Shown here in pieces: positions 21,701 to 28,515 of a DNA stretch of 37,625 nt. The DNA is from Rhodospirillales bacterium (GTDB lineage Bacteria; Pseudomonadota; Alphaproteobacteria; UBA828): the NCBI GenBank assembly GCA_028818565.1, contig JAPPNV010000360.1, positions 1-37,625 of the forward strand, read 5' to 3'. Numbering within the stretch: position 1 is the first letter of the stretch; each line of letters opens with the position of its first letter. The translations under genes and the position numbers were made by a program. The notes beneath the pieces were generated by a model. It saw nothing but the letters and a program-made list of their open reading frames with translations, was not told where the DNA came from and did not search any database.

Positions 21701-23107
21701 TCATTCGTCCGACCACAGCCACCCTCCGGAGCTATCGCGTACGCTCCGATAGTGCTCTTCCGGGTCGTACAAGTCGACCGGAAGTCCAAGCTGCTGTGCG
21801 GTCAGCGCGCCGATCGACGCCTTCACCTGATAGGCGGCGACGATCTCTTCCCGCTTGGTCCGGATCAGGTTGATTTGCGCCCTGAAGTGCTCTTGTTCGG
21901 CGTCCAGCACATCGAGTGTGGTGCGCAAGCCGACCTGCGTCTCCTGCTCGACGCCGTCCAGCGCGACGGCCGCTGCGGCAACCTGCGATTCGAACGCGGC
22001 AATCTGCGCCCGCGCCGACGTGAGCGCTCTCCAGGCCTGGGCGACCTGCTCCTGCACCGTGCGCCGGGACTGATCGAGCTCGAGCAGCCGCTGCGCTGCG
22101 ATCTGCTTCGACTGGCGGATGCGCGCGCTCGCGGCGCCACCCTGATAGAGCGGCACACGCACGCTGGCCCTGATCGAGGCATCGGTGGTCTGCTCGATGA
22201 GGTCCGAAGTGTCGAAGCGCTGGCGGACATCGCCCACGATGGAAACCTGCGGCCTGAGCGCAGCAGCGGCTGTCTCGATATCGGCCTGCGCCGCCTGCGC
22301 GATGAACGATGCAGCCCTGATCGACGGGTTGGCGTCGTTTGCGGAACTCAGGGCGTCTTCCTCCGTCTCCGGCAGGCCCATGGGAACCGGCGGCCAGGAG
22401 AGCGTGCCCGGCGGCCGGCCGGTCACCTGCTGGTACATGGCGCGGGCAGACATCATGCCGCCCTCGGCCGCCACACGCTCCGCGCCCGCTTGCGCCAGCC
22501 GGGCCTCGGCCTGCGCCACATCGGTGCGAGTCACCTCGCCAACCTCGAGCCGGTCTCTCGCCGCCTGCAGCTGTCGGCCCACCACCCGCTCGCTGCTGCG
22601 GCTGAGCTCGATCTCGGCGTCGTAGCGGAGCACGTCCATGTATGCGTTCACCGTGCTGAGCAGGATCGACTGCTCGACCGCCTGAAGCTGCGCCCGGCCT
22701 GCGTTGACCCGGCTCTCGGCCGAGTCGATCTGGGCAGAAACTCGCCCACCCTGGTAGAGGGGGGCTGTCGCCGTGAGCCCGACGCCGTGGGGGACAACGC
22801 TATGGCTGCCGGCGTTGGGAACCGTGCCCTCGGTCTTGCTGTACGAGGCACCGAGGTCCCCTGCGATCTCCACCGTGGGCTGCCAGCCGGCCAGTGCCGC
22901 GGGCACCTCCTCATCCACCGCCCGGAGCCGGGCGCGCTCCGCCTGCAGGGTCGGGTTGTTCTGGTATGCCTGGACGAGCGCCTCCTCCAGGGTCTGCGCG
23001 CCGGCATCGTGGGAGTACGCCGACAGGCCAGCGAAGAGCGCGCCCGCGCCTACCAATACGCCGAGAGCGACTGTTCCGATCGAGGAGTGCCGTTGTCTGC
23101 GAATCAT
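21701..23107 (-). CDS. tolC: TolC family outer membrane channel protein
   Basis: A 468-residue protein. A basic N-terminus (MIRRQRHSS) and a hydrophobic stretch VALGVLVGAGALFAGLSAYS form a signal sequence, followed by AGAQTLEEALVQAYQNNPTLQAERARLRA, the classic start of the TolC barrel-tunnel. Two homologous halves can be seen: LYQGGRVSAQIDSAESRVNAG in the first, LYQGGAASARIRQSKQIAAQRL in the second. Near the end TQVGLRTTLDVLDAEQEHF is diagnostic of TolC. It forms the outer membrane exit duct of type I secretion and RND/ABC efflux. It follows the rhodanese gene by 12 bases, in the pcm-rhodanese-tolC order common in Alphaproteobacteria. Confidence 0.92.
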   Translation of the reverse strand: MIRRQRHSSIGTVALGVLVGAGALFAGLSAYSHDAGAQTLEEALVQAYQNNPTLQAERARLRAVDEEVPAALAGWQPTVEIAGDLGASYSKTEGTVPNAGSHSVVPHGVGLTATAPLYQGGRVSAQIDSAESRVNAGRAQLQAVEQSILLSTVNAYMDVLRYDAEIELSRSSERVVGRQLQAARDRLEVGEVTRTDVAQAEARLAQAGAERVAAEGGMMSARAMYQQVTGRPPGTLSWPPVPMGLPETEEDALSSANDANPSIRAASFIAQAAQADIETAAAALRPQVSIVGDVRQRFDTSDLIEQTTDASIRASVRVPLYQGGAASARIRQSKQIAAQRLLELDQSRRTVQEQVAQAWRALTSARAQIAAFESQVAAAAVALDGVEQETQVGLRTTLDVLDAEQEHFRAQINLIRTKREEIVAAYQVKASIGALTAQQLGLPVDLYDPEEHYRSVRDSSGGWLWSDE

Positions 23108-23119
23108 GGGCCGCTCCTT

Positions 23120-23449
23120 TCAGTAGGTCGGCATGGCGGGATCGACCGTGCGGGACCAGGCATCGATGCCGCCGTCCAGATTGACCGCGTTGTCATAACC
23201 GCGCCCGTGGAGCCAGGCGGTGACGTGAGCGCTCCGCTGCCCGTGGTGGCAGAGCACCACCAGCGGACGATCCGCCGGCAACGATTCTAGCCGATCGGGC
23301 AGCTCGTTCATGGGGATGGTCAATGCCTCCGGCAGCGCGCCGAGCGCTACCTCCCAGGGCTCCCGCACATCGAGCAGCGCGTAAGGCCCCTCGCCCGCAC
23401 GCAGCGCCGCGAATTCCCCGACCGAGAGCGCGGGCACCTCACCGTCCAT
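23120..23449 (-). CDS. Rhodanese-like domain protein
   Basis: A 109-residue single rhodanese domain. The active-site loop VVLCHHGQRSAH has the catalytic Cys, preceded by LDVREPWEVALG, the CH2A-type segment, and followed by GYDNAVNLDGGIDAW, the CH2B-type segment. Such proteins carry sulfur as a persulfide or act in sulfur transfer and redox signalling. It lies three bases after the pcm stop and 12 bases before tolC, an arrangement widespread in Alphaproteobacteria. The C-terminus PAMPTY is short. The donor and acceptor are unknown. Confidence 0.92.
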   Translation of the reverse strand: MDGEVPALSVGEFAALRAGEGPYALLDVREPWEVALGALPEALTIPMNELPDRLESLPADRPLVVLCHHGQRSAHVTAWLHGRGYDNAVNLDGGIDAWSRTVDPAMPTY

Positions 23450-23452
23450 GAT

Positions 23453-24109
23453 CTAGAATTCGAAGCGTACGGGCCGGGCGATTCCGGGTAGCGACGGAAG
23501 CGTCGCCTCGAACAGGCTGCGGCTTGAGAGCGCACCCCGGTGCCGCGCCCAGAGGGTTGCCTGCCCGAGCCCACCGGGCTCGCGCACGATGCCCACGATC
23601 CTGCCCGCCTCGGCCAATTGATCCGCAAGCGCCTGCGGCAGATGATCCACCGCGCCGCCCACCAGGATCACGTCGTAGGGCGCTTGTTGAGCATATCCAT
23701 CGGAGAGCGGGCCGGTGACCACGATCGCGTTGTCGGCACCGACGGCGCTCAATACGCGTTCGGCCTCGGCAGCCAGAGTCTCGTCGACATCCAAGGAGAT
23801 GACGGTGGCGGCGAGGCGGGCCATGACCGCGGATGCGTAGCCCGTGCCGCAGCCAACATCGAGGACCATGTCGTTCCCCGTTATGTCGGCTTCCTGCACC
23901 AGGCGCGCGAGCACCATCGGCTCCATCAGGTAACGGCCGGGCGCGATTTCCACATCCTCGTCCACGTAGGCGACTCCCCGCCTGGCGTGCGGAACGAAGC
24001 GCTCGCGCGGGATTTCTGCCATCGCCTCGATCAGCCGCTCGTCGGTGACGCGGTTGGTCATGATCTGGCCCGTCACCATATTGCGGCGCGCGGCAGCGTG
24101 GTCGGTCAT
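23453..24109 (-). CDS. pcm: Protein-L-isoaspartate O-methyltransferase
   Basis: A 218-residue class I SAM methyltransferase. The PIMT N-terminus has RRNMVTGQIMTNRVTDERLIEAM and IPRERFVP, then YVDEDVEIAPGRYLMEPMVLARLVQ (the isoaspartyl-protein site). Motif I is VLDVGCGTGYASAVMA, post-I is VISLDVDE and motif II is YDVILVGGAVDHLP. It methylates isoaspartyl residues in damaged proteins as the first step of repair. The Alphaproteobacterial subgroup is short, with the C-terminal ARPVRFEF. The Thr-Gln before the domain and the promoter at 24148-24177 support the start at 24109, although the ribosome site (AAGGA) is a little distant. Confidence 0.92.
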   Translation of the reverse strand: MTDHAAARRNMVTGQIMTNRVTDERLIEAMAEIPRERFVPHARRGVAYVDEDVEIAPGRYLMEPMVLARLVQEADITGNDMVLDVGCGTGYASAVMARLAATVISLDVDETLAAEAERVLSAVGADNAIVVTGPLSDGYAQQAPYDVILVGGAVDHLPQALADQLAEAGRIVGIVREPGGLGQATLWARHRGALSSRSLFEATLPSLPGIARPVRFEF

Positions 24110-24147
24110 CTTGCGGAAAATCCTTTAGGGGCAGGCGTTTCCGGTTC

Positions 24148-24177
24148 ATTCTAGTGCGGACGACGCATTAATGGCAA
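24148..24177 (-). promoter_or_regulatory. Candidate sigma-70-type promoter of the pcm operon
   Basis: On the minus strand TTGCCA (24177-24172), an 18-base spacer, TAGAAT (24153-24148): each box has one mismatch to consensus. The predicted start near 24141 leaves a leader of about 30 bases before the pcm ATG. Confidence 0.6.
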
Positions 24178-24386
24178 TGAGGCCGCTCGCCCCGCATAGT
24201 GAATCACCGATCGCAGCATGTTTCGTGCGTCGTCAATACTTACAATATATGGCCGTTATGTTAAGTTTTATGGCTATATATTGGGGTACTTGTCTGTCAG
24301 TGGGTGATCGCTCGCGAGAAATACTGGGGCAAGACAAGGCTCCATGGCCCCACAACGAAGGCGGATGCCTAACGCCGAGTCGGCGC
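24178..24386. other. Intergenic region with an AT-rich imperfect hairpin
   Basis: About 210 bases without a gene, between the pcm promoter and the ABC-like gene end. AATATATGGCC (24244-24254) is an inverted match to GGCTATATATT (24272-24282), with one mismatch that would be a G-U pair in RNA. There is no T run after it on either strand, so it is not a standard terminator. The patch is strikingly AT-rich for this window. Confidence 0.45.
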
Positions 24387-25370
24387 TCACCGCCGGCGGG
24401 AGCCGCGCTTCGACTTCGGCTTCGGCGGCACCCCGAACGGACCCAGCACCAGCCGCCCGCGCTGGTTGAACAGGTAGCAGTGCTCGGGCGGATAGGCCGC
24501 CTCGTCGTCTTCGCGTTCGATATGCTCCGGCCAGATGGCCAGCGTGGCACGCTCGCCGGCGGTCGCCTCACCGGTCTCGCAAGGGAGCGTGAGGACGGTG
24601 CCGTCCTTGAGGCTGACCGTGACCGCGTCTTCCTCCGTTTCCTCCACGCGCGCGGCGCGGAGTTTCGCGCCGAAGAGCTTGGCGACCCGGCGCGAAGCGG
24701 GCCGTTCGACGATCTTGCCGGGACTCCCCATCTGCAGCCTGCGCCCCTCGTGAAGAACGACGACCCAATCGGCGATTTCTTGTGCTTCCTCGGCGGTTCC
24801 GGCGGCATAGACCACAGTGCGGCCGAACTCGTCCCTGAGCCGCTGCATCTCGGAGATGGCGAGCTCGCGGATGTCCGGCTCCTCCTCCGTCGGCAGCTCG
24901 AAGAGGTAGACCCCGGGGTCGCGCACCAGCGCGCGGGCGAGGCCGACCTGGTAGCACTGAACGTCGGTGAGCTTCTTGGGGCGCTGCGCAAGAATGTCGG
25001 TGATCCCGAAGTGCTCGCCGACGGCGAGCACGCGGGCCTCGATGGTCTCGCGGTCGAAGCGGGCGATCCTGAGCGGATAGGCGATGTTCTCGAGAGCCGT
25101 CTTGTGGGGCATCAGCGCCGCGCCGCGGAAGATAGTCGCCGCTTCCCGAATCCCCTCGCGCTGCCCCAGCACCTCCTCGCCATCGATCAGGATGGAACCG
25201 CCCTGCGGCTTCTCGATCCCGGCGATGACCTTGAGTGTCGTGAGGCGGCCCGACTCCTCATCGCCCAAAATCGCGGTGATGCGGCCCGATGGCGCCTTCA
25301 TGCTCAGCTCATCGAGGATGATGCGCCGGTGATGCCAGCGATCGACTTTACGCAACTCAAGCTCGGCCAT
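24387..25370 (-). CDS. Degenerate ABC-ATPase-like protein (likely inactive), MalK/UgpC type
   Basis: A 327-residue protein that aligns end to end with MalK/UgpC-type importers' ATPases but has lost every catalytic motif. Walker A reads GDEESGRLTT (Lys to Arg, Ser/Thr to Leu). The Q-loop reads TIFRGAALMPH (Gln to Arg). The signature reads LTDVQCYQ, not LSGGQ. Walker B reads VYLFELPTEEE, with both the Asp and the catalytic Glu replaced. The H-loop His is missing (AAGTAEEAQEIADW). The C-terminal beta domain (about 225-305, TOBE-like) is intact, as is the frame. The ATG is 11 bases after the MDR stop, and GGAG precedes it. It is not a simple decayed pseudogene: no stops or frameshifts are seen. 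Confidence 0.85.
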   Translation of the reverse strand: MAELELRKVDRWHHRRIILDELSMKAPSGRITAILGDEESGRLTTLKVIAGIEKPQGGSILIDGEEVLGQREGIREAATIFRGAALMPHKTALENIAYPLRIARFDRETIEARVLAVGEHFGITDILAQRPKKLTDVQCYQVGLARALVRDPGVYLFELPTEEEPDIRELAISEMQRLRDEFGRTVVYAAGTAEEAQEIADWVVVLHEGRRLQMGSPGKIVERPASRRVAKLFGAKLRAARVEETEEDAVTVSLKDGTVLTLPCETGEATAGERATLAIWPEHIEREDDEAAYPPEHCYLFNQRGRLVLGPFGVPPKPKSKRGSRRR

Positions 25371-25381
25371 TGCTCGCTCCG

Positions 25382-26428
25382 CTAAACTTCGAGCACGATC
25401 TTGCCAAAGACTGCGCGCGCGGCAAGGCGTTCGTGGGCGGTGCGCATCTCGGCCAGCGGCAAGACCTCGCCGATCACCGGCCTGAGCTTGCCCTGCTCCA
25501 TCAGGCGAAGGACCTCGTGGTTGGTCGACTTCGGTGCGAAGTGGCAGCTCGTCATGGTGATCTGCTTGCGGAAAAACTCGATCATGTCGATCTCGACCTT
25601 CTCGCCCGCGTGCGCCCCGCAGGTCGCCAAGCGCCCGTTGAGCGCGAGCGCGTCGAGGCTCTGCTGTAGCACCGAACCGCCCACCATCTCGATACAGACA
25701 TCGACGCCGCGCCCGTCGGTGAGATCGCGCACGGCGTCGCCGATCGCAGGCGTCTCGTTGTAGTTGATGAGCTCGTCGGCGCCAAGCTGACGGGCACGCG
25801 CTAGCTTTTCGTCGGAGCCGGCGGTGGCGATGATTCGGGCACCGGCGACACGGGCGCACTGGATCGCTGCCGAGCCGACGCCGCTGCCGGCGGCGTTGAT
25901 GAGCACGTCCTCACCCTGGCGCACCTGCGCCCTTTTCACCACCAGCTCCCAGGCCGTGGCGAAGGCGACCTGCCCCGCCGCCGCGTCCAGCGCCGAAACG
26001 CCGCCGGGAATGCGGATCACGTTGTGGTGGGAGACCTTTACGTACTCCGCGTAGGTGCCCCAGCAGGTCACGCCCAGCTTCTCGAAATCGAGGCAGATGT
26101 TGTCCATGCCAAGGGCGCAGTTGCACACCCTGTGCCGGCACAGGCCCGACGTGAAGGTGAGGAAGGGCATGACCCGGTCGCCGGGGCGAAAGGCGCTCAC
26201 CGCGGCGCCGGTCTTCGCGACCGTACCCGCTCCCTCGACGCCGAGAATGTGTGGCATGTCGAGGTTGAGATAGCCGGAAATGCCATCGCAGACGTCGAGG
26301 TCGAAGTGGTTGAGGCCGACCGTCTCCAGCTTGATGAGAACGTCTTCGGGGCCGACTGCCGGCGTCTCGATGTCCTCGTAGACGAGCTCCTCCGGCCCGC
26401 CGTGGCGGTGGATGACGACCGCCTTCAT
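25382..26428 (-). CDS. Zinc-type MDR alcohol dehydrogenase family oxidoreductase
   Basis: A 348-residue medium-chain dehydrogenase. VLIKLETVGLNHFDLDVCDG is the entry to the catalytic domain. GVEGAGTVAKTGAAVSAF is the domain's Gly-rich turn. A structural zinc cluster is visible in SGLCRHRVCNCALGMDNIC (four Cys). The Rossmann part holds VLINAAGSGVGSAAIQCAR and IIATAGSDEKLARARQLGADELINY. Enzymes of this group reduce quinones, enones or alkenals or oxidise alcohols with NAD(P)H. The catalytic zinc ligands are not obvious, so a quinone/enone reductase role is more likely. The start overlaps the VOC gene by four bases (ATGA). Its partners in the operon give no substrate. Confidence 0.88.
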   Translation of the reverse strand: MKAVVIHRHGGPEELVYEDIETPAVGPEDVLIKLETVGLNHFDLDVCDGISGYLNLDMPHILGVEGAGTVAKTGAAVSAFRPGDRVMPFLTFTSGLCRHRVCNCALGMDNICLDFEKLGVTCWGTYAEYVKVSHHNVIRIPGGVSALDAAAGQVAFATAWELVVKRAQVRQGEDVLINAAGSGVGSAAIQCARVAGARIIATAGSDEKLARARQLGADELINYNETPAIGDAVRDLTDGRGVDVCIEMVGGSVLQQSLDALALNGRLATCGAHAGEKVEIDMIEFFRKQITMTSCHFAPKSTNHEVLRLMEQGKLRPVIGEVLPLAEMRTAHERLAARAVFGKIVLEV

Positions 26429-26934
26429 GCCTGCGCGCTCCGATTTGCGGAGGCCCGGCGCCTCGCGCCGGGATATTCGGCGTCGGCCACCCTCTCGCCC
26501 TGGTCCGCATCGGGCGGACCCTTGAGTTCCACCGTGTTGCCGTCCGGGTCGGTGAGGTAGAGCGAGGGCCCGTGGCCGTCGGCGCCGTAGCGCCGCGCGG
26601 TCTCGCCCGCCTCGACACCGTGCCGCTTGAGATAGCGGCGGAGCTTATTTTCATCGAAGGCGGCGAGCTTGAGGGCGAAATGCTCCATGTTGCGCCGCGT
26701 CTTGCCCGGCGCGCCGCCGCCAGGCTTGCCGGCCTTGCTGGCGATGGGAACCAGGTCGATCAGGTTCGCGCCCGCCCGCAACTGGTAGAGCCCGAAGCTC
26801 TCGATCCGTCGCTCGACGGTGCAGCCGAGCACCCGCCGGTACCACTCCAGCGAGGCCTCGATGTCCGCCACCCGAAGCACGACGTGGTCCAGTCCAAGCA
26901 CTTCGACGGGGCTCGGACGCGCAGCGGCAGGCAC
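26425..26934 (-). CDS. VOC (glyoxalase/bleomycin-resistance) family protein
   Basis: A 169-residue vicinal-oxygen-chelate protein with the two-module pattern: GLDHVVLRVADIEASLEWY with the metal-binding His, a central segment YQLRAGANLIDLVPI, then MEHFALKLAAFDENKL with the second metal His, and GPSLYLTDPDGNTVELKG with the Glu ligand. VOC proteins act as lyases, isomerases or dioxygenases, or bind drugs. The start is uncertain: GTG at 26934 is used; GTG at 26901 (MLGLDHVV) would give 158 residues. The stop overlaps the MDR start (ATGA). The upstream DUF3891 gene ends 32 bases before it on the same strand. Confidence 0.83.
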   Translation of the reverse strand: MPAAARPSPVEVLGLDHVVLRVADIEASLEWYRRVLGCTVERRIESFGLYQLRAGANLIDLVPIASKAGKPGGGAPGKTRRNMEHFALKLAAFDENKLRRYLKRHGVEAGETARRYGADGHGPSLYLTDPDGNTVELKGPPDADQGERVADAEYPGARRRASANRSAQA

Positions 26935-26966
26935 GATTGGAGGTCTCGGAACTGACGACGCGGCGC

Positions 26967-27797
26967 TCAGGCCGCGATCAACCGGGCGCTCTGGCGCTCG
27001 CGCGGGGTCTCCCGCATCACCGCCGCCATGTCGGGCGCGTCGTCCGGGCCGACCGGCGTGAGATGACGGCCGGTGAACGAGACTTCCAGACCGTCGTCGC
27101 GGAAGGGATAGGGATCGAGGCTGTAGATCCCGTCGCCCAGCGCCCGGACCTCGATTTCGACATCGTCGTCGACACCGCGCGGCACGTTGGCGAAAGTGCT
27201 CTCCCCACGCCCCTCGGGATGAACGCAGTTGAAGTAGAGGGCGAAGGTGTCGAAAAACTGCAGCGCCTTGTAGTTGGCGAAGAGCTGCTCGTGCTCGACC
27301 CAGGGCGCGGTCTCGGGGTCGTCCTGCAGCACGGCGGTGAGCCGCTCCTGGCGCTGGCGCTCGGTGTTCAGCATGGTGTCGGCGGCGAGCCTGTGCTCTT
27401 GCGGCACGATGTCGATCAGCACCTTGTCCGACATCCCGTAGCGCCCGTTGTAGAGACCCCAGATGTGCATGCTGTCCAGAAGCCCGCAATAGGCGTGGTG
27501 TGCCTCGTTGTACTCGGGCGAGCGGCAGCCGGTCAGCGTGATGATGGGGATCGGCGTCTCCACCAGGTTGTAGGGTAGCCCCGTCTCGGGATCGAGGGGC
27601 GGGTTGTCGTCCAGGTCCTTCCAGCCCTTGTCGTGCCAGCGGCAGGCGTAGAGGAAGTAATCGCGCGGCTCGGGCTGCGCGAAGCTGTCGTTACCGAAAT
27701 TCTCAGCGAACTGGCCCACGAGCTGGAGATGCTCGTCGAGGGTGATGGCAAAGCGAGCACCGTCAGGCCGCTCCTCTGCCTGGGTCTGGATGATCAT
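26967..27797 (-). CDS. DUF3891 family protein
   Basis: A 276-residue protein of DUF3891, recognised by its repeated aromatic and acidic motifs: FAITLDEHLQLVGQFAENFG, DYFLYACRWHDKGWKDLDDNP, EYNEAHHAYCGLLDSMHIWGLYNGRYG, VEHEQLFANYKALQFFDTFALYFN and SLDPYPFRDDGLEVSF. The first half contains HDKGW and several His/Asp that recall a metal-dependent phosphohydrolase (HD-like) arrangement, but this is only a resemblance; the family has no known function. The start ATG is preceded by GGGGGAC. It begins the four-gene operon DUF3891-VOC-MDR-ABC-like and is divergent from higBA. Confidence 0.82.
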   Translation of the reverse strand: MIIQTQAEERPDGARFAITLDEHLQLVGQFAENFGNDSFAQPEPRDYFLYACRWHDKGWKDLDDNPPLDPETGLPYNLVETPIPIITLTGCRSPEYNEAHHAYCGLLDSMHIWGLYNGRYGMSDKVLIDIVPQEHRLAADTMLNTERQRQERLTAVLQDDPETAPWVEHEQLFANYKALQFFDTFALYFNCVHPEGRGESTFANVPRGVDDDVEIEVRALGDGIYSLDPYPFRDDGLEVSFTGRHLTPVGPDDAPDMAAVMRETPRERQSARLIAA

Positions 27798-27897
27798 GGC
27801 GTCCCCCCTGCGTTCCCGTCGACCGCAACGGCGGCAAAGCCTGCGCGACCCTATCAAACGCACGGGAGCGAGTCACGGCGGGCAGACCTTGTAGGAA

Positions 27898-27916
27898 TGT
27901 ATCACACCATGATACA
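27898..27916. promoter_or_regulatory. Candidate HigA operator upstream of higB
   Basis: The perfect 7-bp inverted repeat TGTATCA (27898-27904) and TGATACA (27910-27916) with a CACCA spacer lies nine bases before the higB start codon, where HigA-type antitoxins usually bind to repress their own operon. Confidence 0.6.
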
Positions 27917-27925
27917 CAATCCCTC

Positions 27926-28207
27926 GTGATCGTCAGCACGAAAGGCAGGCGCGCGACGGACGCGGTACGGGACCGCTACGGCAAGGGCTTCCCGAGCGAT
28001 CTGGTGAAGCGGACACGGGTCATGCTCTCGGCGATGGACGCCGCCATGGTCCTGGAGGACCTCAGGTTCCCGCCGGGAAACCACCTTGAGGAGCTAAAGG
28101 GCGACCGGGACGGTCAACACTCGATCCGCATCAACGACCAGTGGCGCATCTGCTTCGTGTGGACCGATCAAGGACCGGCGCAAGTCGAGATCGTGGATTA
28201 CCATTGA
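27926..28207 (+). CDS. higB: HigB-type (RelE superfamily) toxin
   Basis: A 93-residue protein of the HigB/plasmid killer family: the N-terminal helix pair (TDAVRDRYGKGFPSDLVKRTRVMLSAMDAA-type, about residues 11-40), DLRFPPGNHLEELKGDRDGQHSIRINDQWRICFVW (strand block, residues 46-80) and the terminal VEIVDYH. The Arg and His of the ribosome-dependent RNase site (R...HSIRIN) are kept. It cleaves mRNA at the ribosome A site. It begins at GTG. The antitoxin gene follows 11 bases later, the reversed toxin-first order typical of higBA. Confidence 0.88.
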   Translation: MIVSTKGRRATDAVRDRYGKGFPSDLVKRTRVMLSAMDAAMVLEDLRFPPGNHLEELKGDRDGQHSIRINDQWRICFVWTDQGPAQVEIVDYH

Positions 28208-28218
28208 AAGCTCGGACT

Positions 28219-28509
28219 ATGACGCTATTGACGACCCCTTCCCATCCCGGTGAGGTACTCGCAGAACTGTATCTCACCCCCCTCGGCATGAGCGCGATCG
28301 CGCTTGCGAAACGCCTGAACGTGCCGCGCACTCGGATCGAGCGGCTGGTCAAGGGCGAAACCTCACTCACGGTGGACACCGCGATGCGGCTCGCCCGGTT
28401 GTTCGGTAACACGCCGGAATTCTGGATGAATTTACAGCGGGCCTACGACCTCGCCCGTGCCAGGGAAACTGTCGACCTGACAGACATCACGCCGCTGGAG
28501 GCCGCCTGA
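28219..28509 (+). CDS. higA: HigA-type antitoxin, HTH XRE family
   Basis: A 96-residue DNA-binding antitoxin: a short leader HPGEVLAELYLTPLGMSA, then a Cro/CI-type helix-turn-helix (AIALAKRLNVPRTRIERLVKGETSLTVDTAMRLARLFG, residues 29-66) and the C-terminal PEFWMNLQRAYDLARARE dimer part. It neutralises HigB and represses the operon through the inverted repeat at 27898-27916. The ATG at 28219 fits family starts; a longer frame reaching to 28141 overlaps higB and is ignored. It ends six bases before the convergent priA stop. Confidence 0.9.
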   Translation: MTLLTTPSHPGEVLAELYLTPLGMSAIALAKRLNVPRTRIERLVKGETSLTVDTAMRLARLFGNTPEFWMNLQRAYDLARARETVDLTDITPLEAA

Positions 28510-28515
28510 CGAGTG

